Positions 15,382-24,495 of a stretch of DNA of 61,365 nt are shown piece by piece; the first letter of the stretch is position 1; each line of letters starts with the position of its first letter. A program made the position numbers and the translations under genes. Below the pieces are notes generated by a model that searched no databases, had not been told where the DNA came from, and saw only the letters and a list, made by a program, of their open reading frames with translations. The DNA is taken from positions 1-61,365 of IMG/VR virus record IMGVR_UViG_3300022752_000071. One strand, 5' to 3'. Source of the stretch: a virus.

Positions 15382-15695
15382 AAGATTCACACGTTTTCGA
15401 GTTTGGCGAGCAGTTCGCTCCTCTGCCGGAGACGGCGGGGGAGCCTGTGGCAGTTCCGGCTGCCGCAGCACCCCCTTCCGTTGAACTCAATTCGAAGCCG
15501 CAAGTCGCTACGGCGCTTCAGCCCATGTCCACTCAACAACTGGTTCGTGACTTGAAGCGGCGATTGCGATACGTCGAGAGCGAAATCAAGGCGCGCAAGC
15601 ACCTTGAGAAAGAACGAGATCAGATTCGGCGGCTACTGAAAGCCGCGAAACTTGAACAGGCTACAGTCCACGCGATCAAACGCGCGGCTGGTTGA
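15378..15695 (+). CDS. Hypothetical coiled-coil protein
   Basis: 105 aa from GTG 15378. The N-terminal half is Pro/Ala-rich. The C-terminal half is a basic amphipathic helix (LVRDLKRRLRYVESEIKARKHLEKERDQI region), probably a coiled coil. No family recognised. Confidence 0.55.
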   Translation: MKDSHVFEFGEQFAPLPETAGEPVAVPAAAAPPSVELNSKPQVATALQPMSTQQLVRDLKRRLRYVESEIKARKHLEKERDQIRRLLKAAKLEQATVHAIKRAAG

Positions 15696-15706
15696 GGAGA
15701 AATCAC

Positions 15707-16096
15707 ATGGCAGTCATCGCTGGTACGATTCGGGGTCTTCAGTGCGTCGGTCGCTCGTTCTCGGGCATCGGCTCGCGTGAGGCTTGGTTCATCACTGTGG
15801 ACTTCGGTGCGTACACCGGAGCCGCCGACACCGCGTCGCTCGCTGGCGTCGGTGCGGCCATCGACGCGACGGCGCGCGACGGCAAGGCTTCGACGCTCCG
15901 CGCCGGAAGCTGCATCCTCGCGGGTGCGGACACGAACAAGCAGGCGGTCTACTTCACCGGCACCGCTGTTCAGGCGCTCACCGTGTCGTCGGACAGCCTT
16001 ACTGGTCAGCTTTCGGCCGCGGACGGCACCGAGGTCACGACCTCGACCGCTCTCGACAGCGAGCTTGGCATCATCGCGGTCGTCGACCGCGCCTGA
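15707..16096 (+). CDS. Putative head structural protein
   Basis: 129 aa, beta-rich, with many Gly/Ala/Thr. ATG 15707 is favoured over an in-frame ATG at 15692 because GAGGAG lies 7 nt upstream. The smooth beta-type composition resembles decoration or stabilising proteins, but no family is recognised. Confidence 0.5.
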   Translation: MAVIAGTIRGLQCVGRSFSGIGSREAWFITVDFGAYTGAADTASLAGVGAAIDATARDGKASTLRAGSCILAGADTNKQAVYFTGTAVQALTVSSDSLTGQLSAADGTEVTTSTALDSELGIIAVVDRA

Positions 16097-16117
16097 TTCT
16101 AATCGGGAGGCGTCGCC

Positions 16118-16408
16118 GTGGCAGGGAAGTTCAAGAAGCTCGTGGACAAAAGCCGCGTGAAGCTTGGCAAACCCATGCCCGGCGACGTCAAGAAGTTCAA
16201 GGTGTTCGTCAAGAACGCCAAGGGCAACGTCGTCAAAGTGAACTTCGGCGACAAAAACATGGAGATTCGTCGCGACGACCCAAAGCGTCGCGCGAACTTC
16301 CGCGCTCGCCACAACTGTGCAACGGCCACCGATCGGACCACTCCGCGGTACTGGTCTTGCCGGATGTGGAGCAAAAAGCCGGTTTCCGCTATTCTGCGTA
16401 GCAAGTAA
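16118..16408 (+). CDS. Conserved phage protein with RARHNC/YWSC motifs
   Basis: 96 aa from GTG 16118 (GGGAGG upstream). It contains KKFKVFVKNAKGNVVKVNFG, then RRDDPKRRANFRARHNC and RYWSCRMW, a pattern I recognise from small structural-region proteins of marine and T4-like phages. The Cys and His residues could bind a metal. Likely role in capsid maturation; not proven. Confidence 0.5.
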   Translation: MAGKFKKLVDKSRVKLGKPMPGDVKKFKVFVKNAKGNVVKVNFGDKNMEIRRDDPKRRANFRARHNCATATDRTTPRYWSCRMWSKKPVSAILRSK

Positions 16409-16411
16409 CCA

Positions 16412-16828
16412 ATGTCCGTCGCGAAAAAGACCAAGCCGAAGATGTGGAGCAACATCGTTGCTTCCGTTAAATCGGGCGCAAAAGGCGGAAAGCCTGGGCA
16501 GTGGTCTGCGCGAAAGGCGCAACTTGCGGTTGCTCGCTACAAGCAGGCAGGTGGCGGCTACGTCGGGGCGAAGAGCGCGAGCAACGCGCTTTCCCGTTGG
16601 ACCAAGCAGAAGTGGCGCACCAAGAGCGGAAAGCCTTCGCTTCAGACGGGCGAGCGGTATTTGCCCGAAGCCGCTATCAAGAAGCTCTCGCCGCAAGAGT
16701 ACGCGGCCACCACGCGCGCGAAGCGTGAGGGGATGAAGCGCGGACAACAGTTCGTCTCACAGCCCTCGAAGATCGCACAGAAGACCAAACGCTTTCGGCG
16801 GTTGACCGCAAAGCAGAAAGGCGAATGA
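16412..16828 (+). CDS. Basic conserved phage protein (DUF5872-like)
   Basis: 138 aa, strongly basic. Segments GGKPGQWSARKAQLAV and KWRTKSGKPSLQTGERYLPE followed by YAATTRAKREG resemble a DUF-level family found in phages and giant viruses; the family name is from memory and uncertain. High Lys/Arg suggests nucleic acid contact. The stop overlaps the next ATG as ATGA. Confidence 0.5.
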   Translation: MSVAKKTKPKMWSNIVASVKSGAKGGKPGQWSARKAQLAVARYKQAGGGYVGAKSASNALSRWTKQKWRTKSGKPSLQTGERYLPEAAIKKLSPQEYAATTRAKREGMKRGQQFVSQPSKIAQKTKRFRRLTAKQKGE

Positions 16829-16998
16829 CCGTGAAGATGCCCAAACTCGGTACCGGCAAGCGTTTCGAGATGCTCACGAAGAGCCTTTCGGCCAAGGGAG
16901 CAGAAGACCCCAAGGCGCTCGCGGCGTACATTGGTCGCAAGAAGTACGGGGCCAAGAAGTTCGCCAAGCTGGCAGCGAAAGGTCGCGCCGGCAAGTAA
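16825..16998 (+). CDS. Small basic protein
   Basis: 57 aa, ATG overlapping the previous stop (ATGA). Rich in Lys and Ala, with an AYIGRKKYGAKKFAKLAAKG C-terminal helix. It is spaced and coupled like the two preceding basic proteins, so all three may act together inside the head. Confidence 0.6.
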   Translation: MTVKMPKLGTGKRFEMLTKSLSAKGAEDPKALAAYIGRKKYGAKKFAKLAAKGRAGK

Positions 16999-17065
16999 AC
17001 CAAACTACGTTCCCTAACTCCTCGCCTCACCGAGCGTTATCGGGTGTATCGGAAAGAAGGGAATC

Positions 17066-17722
17066 ATGTCACGTATTCAGCACACTCCTACGACTGTCGA
17101 ATCTCCCATGCCCGTTGAAGCACCACAGCAGACTGAGCCCGTCGCCGCTCCGGCGAACGTGGCCGAGGTGCGTCTCACGAGCGCGCAACTGAAAGAGCGC
17201 CTCGATGAGACTCGCGCTGCTGCGGAGCGTCGCGTGCTCGCGGAACTCGGCGTCGAGGATCTCGACAAGGCGAAGCAGTTGCTTTCCAAAGCGGCTCCTC
17301 GCACCGACGAGAAGTGGTCGCAACTTGAGAGCACGGCATCTCAGCAGGCCGAGAAGCTTGCTGAAATGGAAGCGATGCTCGCGGCGATGACGAGTGAGCG
17401 TGCAGCAAACACGCTTTCGGCTCTTCCTGAGCAGGCACGCCAAGCGATTGAGCAAGCCACCGACGACGCCGAGGAGCGCATCGCGCTCGCGCAGGTGTTC
17501 CAGGCGGCGGGTGTTCTTTCGCCTGCGACGCCTCCCGCTGCCGCGCCTACCGCTCCGGTCGCACCCGTTGCGGTTTCCACCGCACTGCCGCGTTCGGCTC
17601 CGGTCGACGCGAGCACCAGTCCGCCCAACCGCAAAGACGAGTATGATCGTCTCAAGCGGGAGAACCCTATCGCGGCGGCGCACTATCTCTCGCGGTTCAG
17701 CCGCGAAATTTTCCCCGGATGA
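17066..17722 (+). CDS. Putative capsid scaffolding protein
   Basis: 218 aa, immediately before the major capsid gene. Residues 34-150 are helical and rich in Glu, Lys, Ala and Gln (coiled coil). A Pro/Ala linker follows, then a basic C-terminal helix (KDEYDRLKRENPIAAAHYLSRFSREIF), the part that in scaffolds binds the coat protein. The call rests on position and architecture. Confidence 0.6.
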   Translation: MSRIQHTPTTVESPMPVEAPQQTEPVAAPANVAEVRLTSAQLKERLDETRAAAERRVLAELGVEDLDKAKQLLSKAAPRTDEKWSQLESTASQQAEKLAEMEAMLAAMTSERAANTLSALPEQARQAIEQATDDAEERIALAQVFQAAGVLSPATPPAAAPTAPVAPVAVSTALPRSAPVDASTSPPNRKDEYDRLKRENPIAAAHYLSRFSREIFPG

Positions 17723-17771
17723 TTCGATTTCGGGGAGCCTGACCTGACACCAACTAACAAGGATCACCGAA

Positions 17772-18866
17772 ATGCCGGTTTCACGTGTAACGCTCCCCGA
17801 GGAGTTCTACGACATCACGTCGGCGAAACTGCTCGTTCAGCCCGAGCCGCAGTACGCCTACGCCAACCTCATGCTCTCCGCGATTGCTGCGGACCTCAAC
17901 GTCCCCGACATGCTGGGTCTCCAGATTCCGGGTCGTCAGGTCGGCGGCGTCGGTGCTCCGTACTCCACGGCAGAGCAGGATCGTCTGGAGCTTGCCAAGG
18001 ATCTCCCTGGCGAGATTTTCGCGACGAAGTCTGACTTCATGGGTGGCCCCGGCCACACCATGCGGTTCAACCGCCCGAAGTTCACGAACTCCACCTACAC
18101 CGAGGCGTCGCGCGTCATCGGTACGGCGTCGTCGATCTCGACGACTCCGATCGAGGTGGGTTCGGAGCAGGTGGCGCTCACCATCAAGCGTTACGCCGGC
18201 CCTTACGGCGCGGCGGCTGTGCAGCCCTACGCGATCGATGCGTTCGACGCTTCGATGGGCGTTCACAATCTCGCCAAGCTCGTCGGCACGCACCTGAAGC
18301 GCGACTTCCATCGCTGGATTGATGCCGTGTGGGTTTCGCTCTTCGACCTCGCATCGACGACGCTTTACCCGAACGGCTTCGCGGCCGACAACGACATCAC
18401 TGCCAAGGGACAGGCTCCGCTCACCTACGAGCAGATCAGCCGCGCGTCCCGCGCGCAGGATGAGGCGAACCTGCCGACGTTCTCGAACGGCAAGCGTCTC
18501 ATGGTCGTGTCGCCGACGGGCAAGAAGCAACTGAAGGACGATCCGCAGTTCGCGCGTTACGCCGAGTTCCACAAGGAGATGAACCCCTTGTTCCCCGGCT
18601 ACTTCGCGTCGCTGCCGGAGTACGAGCTTGCGGTTTCGACCACGCTGTCGCAGCCGTTGAACTCGTCCAGCGTCAAGGTGCATCGCGCCCACGCTATTGC
18701 CCCCGGCGTGGCTCTCGCGGGCATGGGCGCACCGCCCGCCGTCGTCCCGGCTTCGGACGACAACTACGGTCAGCAGGCCAAGGTTATCTGGCTTGCTTTC
18801 ATGGCGTTCGGTCTCGCCGACAATCGGTTCGTGACCAGCGTCCGTTACTCGGAGGACAACGCCTGA
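17772..18866 (+). CDS. Major capsid protein
   Basis: 364 aa. Position after scaffold and before connector genes, length and mixed alpha/beta composition fit an HK97-fold coat protein. The N-terminal 50 residues resemble an N-arm, and LVGTHLKRDFHRWIDAVW resembles a spine-like helix. A good Shine-Dalgarno (AAGGA) precedes ATG 17772. It was not matched to a named family. Confidence 0.7.
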   Translation: MPVSRVTLPEEFYDITSAKLLVQPEPQYAYANLMLSAIAADLNVPDMLGLQIPGRQVGGVGAPYSTAEQDRLELAKDLPGEIFATKSDFMGGPGHTMRFNRPKFTNSTYTEASRVIGTASSISTTPIEVGSEQVALTIKRYAGPYGAAAVQPYAIDAFDASMGVHNLAKLVGTHLKRDFHRWIDAVWVSLFDLASTTLYPNGFAADNDITAKGQAPLTYEQISRASRAQDEANLPTFSNGKRLMVVSPTGKKQLKDDPQFARYAEFHKEMNPLFPGYFASLPEYELAVSTTLSQPLNSSSVKVHRAHAIAPGVALAGMGAPPAVVPASDDNYGQQAKVIWLAFMAFGLADNRFVTSVRYSEDNA

Positions 18867-19288
18867 TGAGCTTCCCGGCGCGTTATTTCAAGGGCGCGGC
18901 GGCGACGGGCAACTTCGACACGATCGCGGCGGGCGCTTCCGTTGGCGGTACTGCGTACCCCACCAACGAGATCGCCGTCGACACGCTCTCGTGCCAGTTC
19001 GTCCTCGACGCCGAAACGGACACCATCACGCTCGCTGCTCACTGGCAGGTGTCTCACGACAACTCCACGTGGGTGGACATCAAGCCGTCGAACGGCGCGG
19101 CGTACGTCGCGCAAGCGACGGGCACGATGGGTGCGGACAATCCCGTCACCGTCGTGCTCGAAGCGCCCACGGGCGTTCTCGGCTGGGAGTACGTGCGTCC
19201 CGCTGTGAAGGTCGGCGTCACGACCGGCGCAGTGGCCGACACGTACTCGATGCAGGTCTGCTTCCGCAAGTTCAACGGCTTCGGCTGA
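18866..19288 (+). CDS. Putative capsid decoration protein
   Basis: 140 aa, beta-strand-rich; the ATG shares its A with the capsid stop (TGATG). Segments such as DTITLAAHWQVSHDNSTWVDI suggest an Ig- or jelly-roll-like fold. Tight coupling to the coat gene suggests a decoration or vertex protein. Confidence 0.5.
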   Translation: MSFPARYFKGAAATGNFDTIAAGASVGGTAYPTNEIAVDTLSCQFVLDAETDTITLAAHWQVSHDNSTWVDIKPSNGAAYVAQATGTMGADNPVTVVLEAPTGVLGWEYVRPAVKVGVTTGAVADTYSMQVCFRKFNGFG

Positions 19289-19304
19289 TAGTTGAGGGGC
19301 TGAT

Positions 19305-19913
19305 ATGGCACTGCTCGATTCCGAAATCGCCCGCTGCAAGTACGAGCTTGGCTACAACTTGCTGACGGTCGCCGCGGAGCCGTACATCGGCGTCGCACGG
19401 GTTTTCGAGTTGGTCATTCAGCCCAACTTGCTGGAAGGAGCAAAGACGACGAGCGCGACGGTGGTCACTGCGGTGGCTGCCGGCGCGCTCGCGTCTCCTG
19501 TCACTCTGACGCTTGCGAGTGCTACTGGTTTCTCCGCTGGTGACCGCGTCATCATCGACGTGGACGACCGGCAGGAGACCGCCACGGTGCAGAACGTCGT
19601 AGGTTCGACGATCACCGTACTTCTTTCCAAGACGCACACCGGAACGTACCCCGTCACCGTCGAGCGGGGAGAGTCCATCGTGCGCGAGATTCTCGGTCGG
19701 CTTCGCGACATCGCGAACAAGCTTGGAACCAGCGTTGTACAGCAGGTCGGTATCAAGCAGGTCGACGAGATCGAGTTCTTCGGCGGCAACGTATTCAGCG
19801 TTCGCCGCGAGATGCTGAATTTGCAGAACTACTGGCGCGACGAACTGGCGAGCGCGTTGGGCGTAGAGAACCTTCGCTCGACTCGTGGCGGTTCGGCTGT
19901 CGCGGTCTACTAA
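19305..19913 (+). CDS. Head-tail connector region protein
   Basis: 202 aa with GAGGGG before ATG 19305. Helical N-terminus (LLDSEIARCKYELGYNLLTVAAEPY), a central beta segment containing TGFSAGDRVIIDVDDRQE, then helices. The central stretch resembles the short SH3-like domain seen in several phage structural proteins. Likely an adaptor at the portal ring. Confidence 0.5.
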   Translation: MALLDSEIARCKYELGYNLLTVAAEPYIGVARVFELVIQPNLLEGAKTTSATVVTAVAAGALASPVTLTLASATGFSAGDRVIIDVDDRQETATVQNVVGSTITVLLSKTHTGTYPVTVERGESIVREILGRLRDIANKLGTSVVQQVGIKQVDEIEFFGGNVFSVRREMLNLQNYWRDELASALGVENLRSTRGGSAVAVY

Positions 19914-20362
19914 TGGCGACGTTTCGCGATTCCATTCTTCCGGTGGTGAACTCGATTCGGGCGATCCCTGGAACGCTGGGATGGCGTCCGTACTCGTTGA
20001 CTATCGAACAGCGCACTTGGAGCGGTGCGGAGATTGGGGAGGGGACGGAAACCGTCACTTCCACGCCGATCACCGAAGCGAACGGGTATTCGCCAAAGAT
20101 TCGCTGGCTGAACAACGAGCAACTTGCGCTTGGTGGCTACGAGAAGGCCACGGTCGAAATCGGCCCTATGACGCCGAGTTATCCTGGCGGCGGCATTCTC
20201 GCGAGCGTGCTGGAGCCTAGCAATCTGCCGAACAACACCGTTGTTCAGTACAAGCTGGTCGGACCTGCATATCCGAACGGCGCGTACGGAAGACTGGTAT
20301 CCTTCAACCACGATCGCGCAGGGCACTACACGCTGCGAGTCGAGATTTCGGGGACGCCATGA
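19913..20362 (+). CDS. Putative head-tail or tail completion protein
   Basis: 149 aa, overlapping both neighbours (TAATG upstream, ATGA downstream). Beta-rich; FRDSILPVVNSIRAIPGTLGWRPYSL near the N-terminus and a central KATVEIGPMTPSYPGGG. No family recognised; role inferred from position. Confidence 0.5.
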   Translation: MATFRDSILPVVNSIRAIPGTLGWRPYSLTIEQRTWSGAEIGEGTETVTSTPITEANGYSPKIRWLNNEQLALGGYEKATVEIGPMTPSYPGGGILASVLEPSNLPNNTVVQYKLVGPAYPNGAYGRLVSFNHDRAGHYTLRVEISGTP

Positions 20363-21141
20363 GCGACGACGGCTATCTCTACGGCAAATTCGGTGACGTC
20401 GAGTTTCCGCTGCTGCCGGTGCAGAACGCGCAGCTTTTCAGCGCGCTCGATCCGGCGCGGGACAAGCTTCTCGCCTTCTTCAAAGCCGCCATCAACAAGG
20501 AACTGGCGCAAAGCACGACGTCGGTCGTGGCGAACAGCCCGTGGGCGATTGTCACAGCCGGCACGGCGCTTTCGGCGGCGATGCCTGTGCAGGATGTCTG
20601 CTACTTGCAGCCTACCAGCGACTTGGTCAAAGAGGCCAGTTGGGGGATGCCGCTGCTCTGCTGCTACCGCACGAGCGCCGTGCATGAAGAGTTCACACTT
20701 CAGCGAGAAGTCATCCGTACGACTTGGGGGATTGATTACATCCTCCCGCCGTTGCCGGCGGACGACCGTCGCAAGATCGCCGCGATGCTCCCCGGCGTGC
20801 GGTCTTTGCTGACGTTTTTGATTCGCCGCCGCGCCCATCCCGCCTACCAGAACGGTGCGCTTCAATTCGGCCAAGGGTACGGTGGATTCGATGTCATGCG
20901 CGTTGTGGCAAGCAACGAAGGCCCGGTAGCATTCTCGGACAAAGAAGGTTCGAACTTCTACTACGCCGTGCATCTCGACATCGAGACCACCGAACTCGAC
21001 GATACGACACAAACGTATACTGATTTCGACGGCGTCGATTACAACATCGGCGTCGGCGGAAGCGAGGGTGTTCTTCCTGATACGGTGCAAGCTCGCACCG
21101 ATACCATTCCCGATCCGAACTACGGTAAGGTGCAGACGTGA
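20359..21141 (+). CDS. Putative tail-completion/neck protein
   Basis: 260 aa. Mixed alpha/beta with an LLPVQNAQLFSALDPARDKLLAFF helix and an aromatic central part (TTWGIDYILPPLPADDRRK). Similar proteins of about this size lie between capsid and sheath genes in myoviruses. No named family recognised. Confidence 0.45.
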   Translation: MSDDGYLYGKFGDVEFPLLPVQNAQLFSALDPARDKLLAFFKAAINKELAQSTTSVVANSPWAIVTAGTALSAAMPVQDVCYLQPTSDLVKEASWGMPLLCCYRTSAVHEEFTLQREVIRTTWGIDYILPPLPADDRRKIAAMLPGVRSLLTFLIRRRAHPAYQNGALQFGQGYGGFDVMRVVASNEGPVAFSDKEGSNFYYAVHLDIETTELDDTTQTYTDFDGVDYNIGVGGSEGVLPDTVQARTDTIPDPNYGKVQT

Positions 21142-21653
21142 TTCAAGACGGCAACAAGGAATTGCTCCCTCAACTGCTGGCTCGCTGGGAGGAAACGGCC
21201 CCGGAAGCAGAGCCGTTGGCCCGGTCGCTGGCGTCGGTGGCGGTTACGCTGCGTGCGGTCTACCTCATGCACCAAGCGGCGCACTGGCAGACGAAGGGTC
21301 CGTCTTTCGTAGGCGACCACAAGCTCTTCGGCGACTTGTACGGTGCGGCGCTCGACGAGATCGACATGGTCAGCGAACGCGCCGTTGGCCTTGGGGATGC
21401 CCTGCTTGTTTGCCCGCTCAAGTCGAGCGAACTTGCGCTTGAATTGCTCGAAGCTTTTGGCCGCGCCTGCGACGTTCCCGACGCGGACAAGCTCATGCAG
21501 CTTTCTCTCGAAGCCGAGCGCGGGCTGCTCCAGGTCATTGCGAGCGCCATGAAGGACGATGTCACCGACGGTGTCTCGAACTTGCTGCAAGGCATTGCCG
21601 ACAAGCACGAGACGCACGTCTACTTGCTTCAGCAGCGGCTCAAGAAGCGATGA
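21138..21653 (+). CDS. dps: Dps/ferritin-like protein
   Basis: 171 aa from GTG 21138. Residues 45-82 read MHQAAHW...G..F..DHKLF..LY...DEID..SER, the Dps signature. His49, His61, Asp76 and Glu80 match in spacing the ferroxidase residues His51, His63, Asp78 and Glu82 of E. coli Dps; the position of Asp67 is Gly65, with Asp66 beside it. Length matches Dps (about 167 aa). Dps-type cages bind iron, remove peroxide and can protect DNA. The gene is embedded by 4-bp overlaps in the neck/tail operon, so it is expressed late. Confidence 0.75.
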   Translation: MIQDGNKELLPQLLARWEETAPEAEPLARSLASVAVTLRAVYLMHQAAHWQTKGPSFVGDHKLFGDLYGAALDEIDMVSERAVGLGDALLVCPLKSSELALELLEAFGRACDVPDADKLMQLSLEAERGLLQVIASAMKDDVTDGVSNLLQGIADKHETHVYLLQQRLKKR

Positions 21654-22111
21654 TCAACATCTCGATGATGCAGGCGACGCACGCTCGTTTCGACCGGGCT
21701 TTCCACAAGATGGTCGAAAACACGATGCGCGACCACAACACCGCAGCGATGAATGAGACTCGCGGTGAATTGCAGGAGCACGTCAAGAGCGGCAAGCTTC
21801 TCGCTTCGGCGAAAGGACAATTCTTGAAGTACAAGAATCACGTCATTTCGCGCGGTAAACTTGGGGAACGGCTTAAGTACGCTCAGTCTTTTGAATACGG
21901 TGCGCGTCCGCACATGATTTACCCGCGACGCGCGCGGTTTCTTCGCTTCATCGGTCGGCGGGACGGCGCAGTCGTCTTCGCCAAAAAAGTCAATCATCCA
22001 GGCAACCGCCCCTATTTCGTCATGGGTGGAGCTTGGTGGAAGATGGCGGCTCGCTATGCCGTCGTGCTGCGCGCCAACATGCACTTCCTCGCCCAAACGG
22101 AATTCAAGTGA
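21650..22111 (+). CDS. Tail completion / gp10-like joining protein
   Basis: 153 aa. N-terminal helix followed by SFEYGARPHMIYPR and KKVNHPGNRPYFVM. The V-x-H-P-G-x-x-P motif is characteristic of HK97 gp10-type head-tail joining and tail-terminator proteins. ATG overlaps the Dps stop, and the stop overlaps the next GTG. Confidence 0.6.
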   Translation: MINISMMQATHARFDRAFHKMVENTMRDHNTAAMNETRGELQEHVKSGKLLASAKGQFLKYKNHVISRGKLGERLKYAQSFEYGARPHMIYPRRARFLRFIGRRDGAVVFAKKVNHPGNRPYFVMGGAWWKMAARYAVVLRANMHFLAQTEFK

Positions 22112-22452
22112 CCACGATTCAAAAGCTCAAGTTTGTCCCGCGCGCGAATCTCCTCGTTCGTGTGCCCGGTGCGATGCAGTTCATTGGCCAAGCGGCCCCG
22201 TACGTTGGGCGCAGCAAGCGGCAGATGTCGGACGGCTCTTGGGGCTATCCGGCGGACAACCGACCGTATGAAGTTCCCGCAGACAGCAAGGAATGCCGAA
22301 GGCTGTTTGCGATGGTCAACCGTGAGCAGGCGCTTTGGCCTTTCGATGAGGCAACCGCAGCCGCTTGTGGTACCAAGTTTGTCGCCGTCGAGTGGCTCGA
22401 TGGCGAATGGGTGCCGGTCGAGAAACCGGCCAAGAAGAAATCAGAAGGCTGA
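22108..22452 (+). CDS. Hypothetical protein before the sheath gene
   Basis: 114 aa from GTG 22108 (GTGA overlap). Contains FVPRANLLVRVPG, FIGQAAPYVGR and a Lys-rich C-terminus. Basic and Pro-containing. Unknown family; probably a neck or tail component. Confidence 0.55.
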   Translation: MTTIQKLKFVPRANLLVRVPGAMQFIGQAAPYVGRSKRQMSDGSWGYPADNRPYEVPADSKECRRLFAMVNREQALWPFDEATAAACGTKFVAVEWLDGEWVPVEKPAKKKSEG

Positions 22453-22465
22453 AAGGTGAGCGACG

Positions 22466-24034
22466 ATGGCATCTATTCCCATTACTGGAGTACCTAGCAC
22501 GTACCGCGTTCCCGGCGGCTACACGGAGATTCTCTTCGCGCAGGGTCCGAGCACCGCGGCTGCCGCCGCGCGTGACGTGATCTTCGTGATGCCGAAGCTC
22601 GCGGCGACGGGTAGCTACTCCGCAAACAAGGTCTATCGTGTCAAGAACGAGCAGGACGTCATCACGGGCGCGGGGGCTGGTTCGCCCTTGCACCGTGCCG
22701 TCCGCAAGTTCCTGATGGCCAACAACATCGCGCGGGTGTTCGCCCTGCCGTACCTGCCTTCGAGCGGTGGCATGGGCCTCGTGAGCGCGCAGCTTACGGT
22801 GACGTTCGCGAACGCGGCGACGGGTACCGGCGTCGCAACGGTGACGATCTGCGGCGAGCCGAACACGATCGGCATCAAGAGCGGCGATACGGCGATTGCG
22901 ATTGCCACCAGCATGGTGGCGGTCATCAACTCGAAGTCTTGGCTGCCTGTGTCGGCAGACAACGGCGGCGGCACGCTCGCGGTGATCACGCTGACGGCGA
23001 AGATCGCGGGTGCTTCGCAGAACGCGCACATTCGCGTTCGCGCGGAGATCGCCGCCGGCATCTCGACGACGGTCGCGACGCAGAACGCGAGCGACGTGGA
23101 CGCTCTCGGCACGGGCGCGGCGACGGCGGGTGTCGATGGCACCACGACGGAAGCCACGAACCTCACGACGGCCCTCGCGGTGATTGACGCGGCGCGTTAC
23201 TACTACGTCGTCGTTTCGATCGAGGACTCGACGAAGCTGGGTCTTGTGCAGACGCACATCGCCACCAAGTCGCTGCCGATCCCCGGTCTGCGATCGGTTG
23301 CCATCGCAGCTTCGCCTCTTGCTCTCGCTTCGGTGCAGAGCCTCGCGATTGGTCGCAACTACGAGCGACTTCAGCTTGTTTGGCAGAAGAACAGCGAGGC
23401 GACTCGCGAGGAACTCGCGGCCAACATGGCGGCGATTCGTCAGAAGTACGAGCAGCGGGACTCCGCGTTCAACTTCGACAGCTACGCGGATCGGGGCGAC
23501 TGGCTGATCCCCGGCTGCTACCGCGATGCTGACCGTCCTGACGGCGACGATCAGAACGACGCGATCCTTGACGGAATCACCTGCATCGCGACCAACGATG
23601 CCGGCAGCTACGTCGTCATGTCGTGCACGACCCGCTCGAAGGATGCCACGGGCAACAACGACGACTTCCGCGCGACCGAGACGCATCGCATCAGCGTCGC
23701 CGACGAGTTCGTCGATACGCTCCTGCTTCGCCACGCGCTCAACTACTCGAACAAGAAGTTGGCGTCGGACGAGCTTCTGCCGGACGGCACGGTCAACTTC
23801 AACCAGCGGCTTTACCCGAACGTCATCACGCCGAGCAACTACGCGCCCTTCGTGCGCGCACTGCTCGACGAGTTCAACGGGCAGCGGCTTCAGAACGTCG
23901 CTCAGTCGAAGACGGGCTTGCGCGTCGTGCGCGACCCGAACAACGGCGGGCGTTTGGAGGTTGGCGTCGACATCAACGCCGTCGACCTCTTCCACCAGAT
24001 GACGGCGCGCGTCGCGGAGATCAGCGCGGCCTGA
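22466..24034 (+). CDS. Contractile tail sheath protein
   Basis: 522 aa with AAAGGTG before ATG 22466. N-terminal GVPSTYRVPGGYTEI and AARDVIFVMPKLA, the central ALAVIDAARYYYVVV region and the C-terminal VNFNQRLYPNVITPSNYAPFVRALLDE...V(D/N)INAVDLFHQMTARV fit phage tail-sheath proteins (Mu gpL class). It defines the particle as a myovirus. The tube gene follows. Confidence 0.8.
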   Translation: MASIPITGVPSTYRVPGGYTEILFAQGPSTAAAAARDVIFVMPKLAATGSYSANKVYRVKNEQDVITGAGAGSPLHRAVRKFLMANNIARVFALPYLPSSGGMGLVSAQLTVTFANAATGTGVATVTICGEPNTIGIKSGDTAIAIATSMVAVINSKSWLPVSADNGGGTLAVITLTAKIAGASQNAHIRVRAEIAAGISTTVATQNASDVDALGTGAATAGVDGTTTEATNLTTALAVIDAARYYYVVVSIEDSTKLGLVQTHIATKSLPIPGLRSVAIAASPLALASVQSLAIGRNYERLQLVWQKNSEATREELAANMAAIRQKYEQRDSAFNFDSYADRGDWLIPGCYRDADRPDGDDQNDAILDGITCIATNDAGSYVVMSCTTRSKDATGNNDDFRATETHRISVADEFVDTLLLRHALNYSNKKLASDELLPDGTVNFNQRLYPNVITPSNYAPFVRALLDEFNGQRLQNVAQSKTGLRVVRDPNNGGRLEVGVDINAVDLFHQMTARVAEISAA

Positions 24035-24049
24035 TAGGAGGCATCACAG

Positions 24050-24424
24050 ATGGCAACGCTGCAAGATCACGCAAGACTAGCGATTTTCGTGGATCAGGTC
24101 GTTCAGATCGAGATCACCTCGATTCAGATGACCACGAACAGCGGGCAGAACCGCGTGGACCTTCTCAACGAAGGTCTCGCCGGCTTCACCCCCGGCTCCG
24201 GCGACGTCAATCTTCAGATTGGTTTCGCGGTTCCGAAGGGCGGTCAGGAGTACCCCTGGCAGCAGAAGTGCGCGAACGGCGAGTACGTGTCGATGCAGGT
24301 CATCATCGGCTCGACGCAGTACGTCGGTCTCGGCAAGTTCCTTGACGTCTCGATCAACCAGACGGTGAACGCGAGCGTCGAGGGCACGGCGAACTGGCTT
24401 GGCGAATTGAAGCCGTTGCAGTAG
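24050..24424 (+). CDS. Tail tube protein
   Basis: 124 aa directly after the sheath gene. Beta-rich (VQIEITSIQMTTNSGQNRVDL, VSMQVIIGST), as expected of a tube subunit. A strong terminator follows 26 bp after the stop, so sheath and tube can be made in excess over downstream genes. Confidence 0.7.
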   Translation: MATLQDHARLAIFVDQVVQIEITSIQMTTNSGQNRVDLLNEGLAGFTPGSGDVNLQIGFAVPKGGQEYPWQQKCANGEYVSMQVIIGSTQYVGLGKFLDVSINQTVNASVEGTANWLGELKPLQ

Positions 24425-24450
24425 CCTAGTTTCGCCCTGCTCTCCTGCAC

Positions 24451-24487
24451 GAGCCGCGGGGTCGTACGACCTCGCGGCTCTTTCTAT
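24451..24487 (+). terminator. Intrinsic terminator after the tube gene
   Basis: GAGCCGCGGGGTCG pairs with CGACCTCGCGGCTC (13 pairs and one G-T) around a TA loop, followed by TTTCTATT. Probably partial, because the tail assembly genes downstream have no obvious promoter of their own. Confidence 0.8.
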
Positions 24488-24495
24488 TGGTACAT

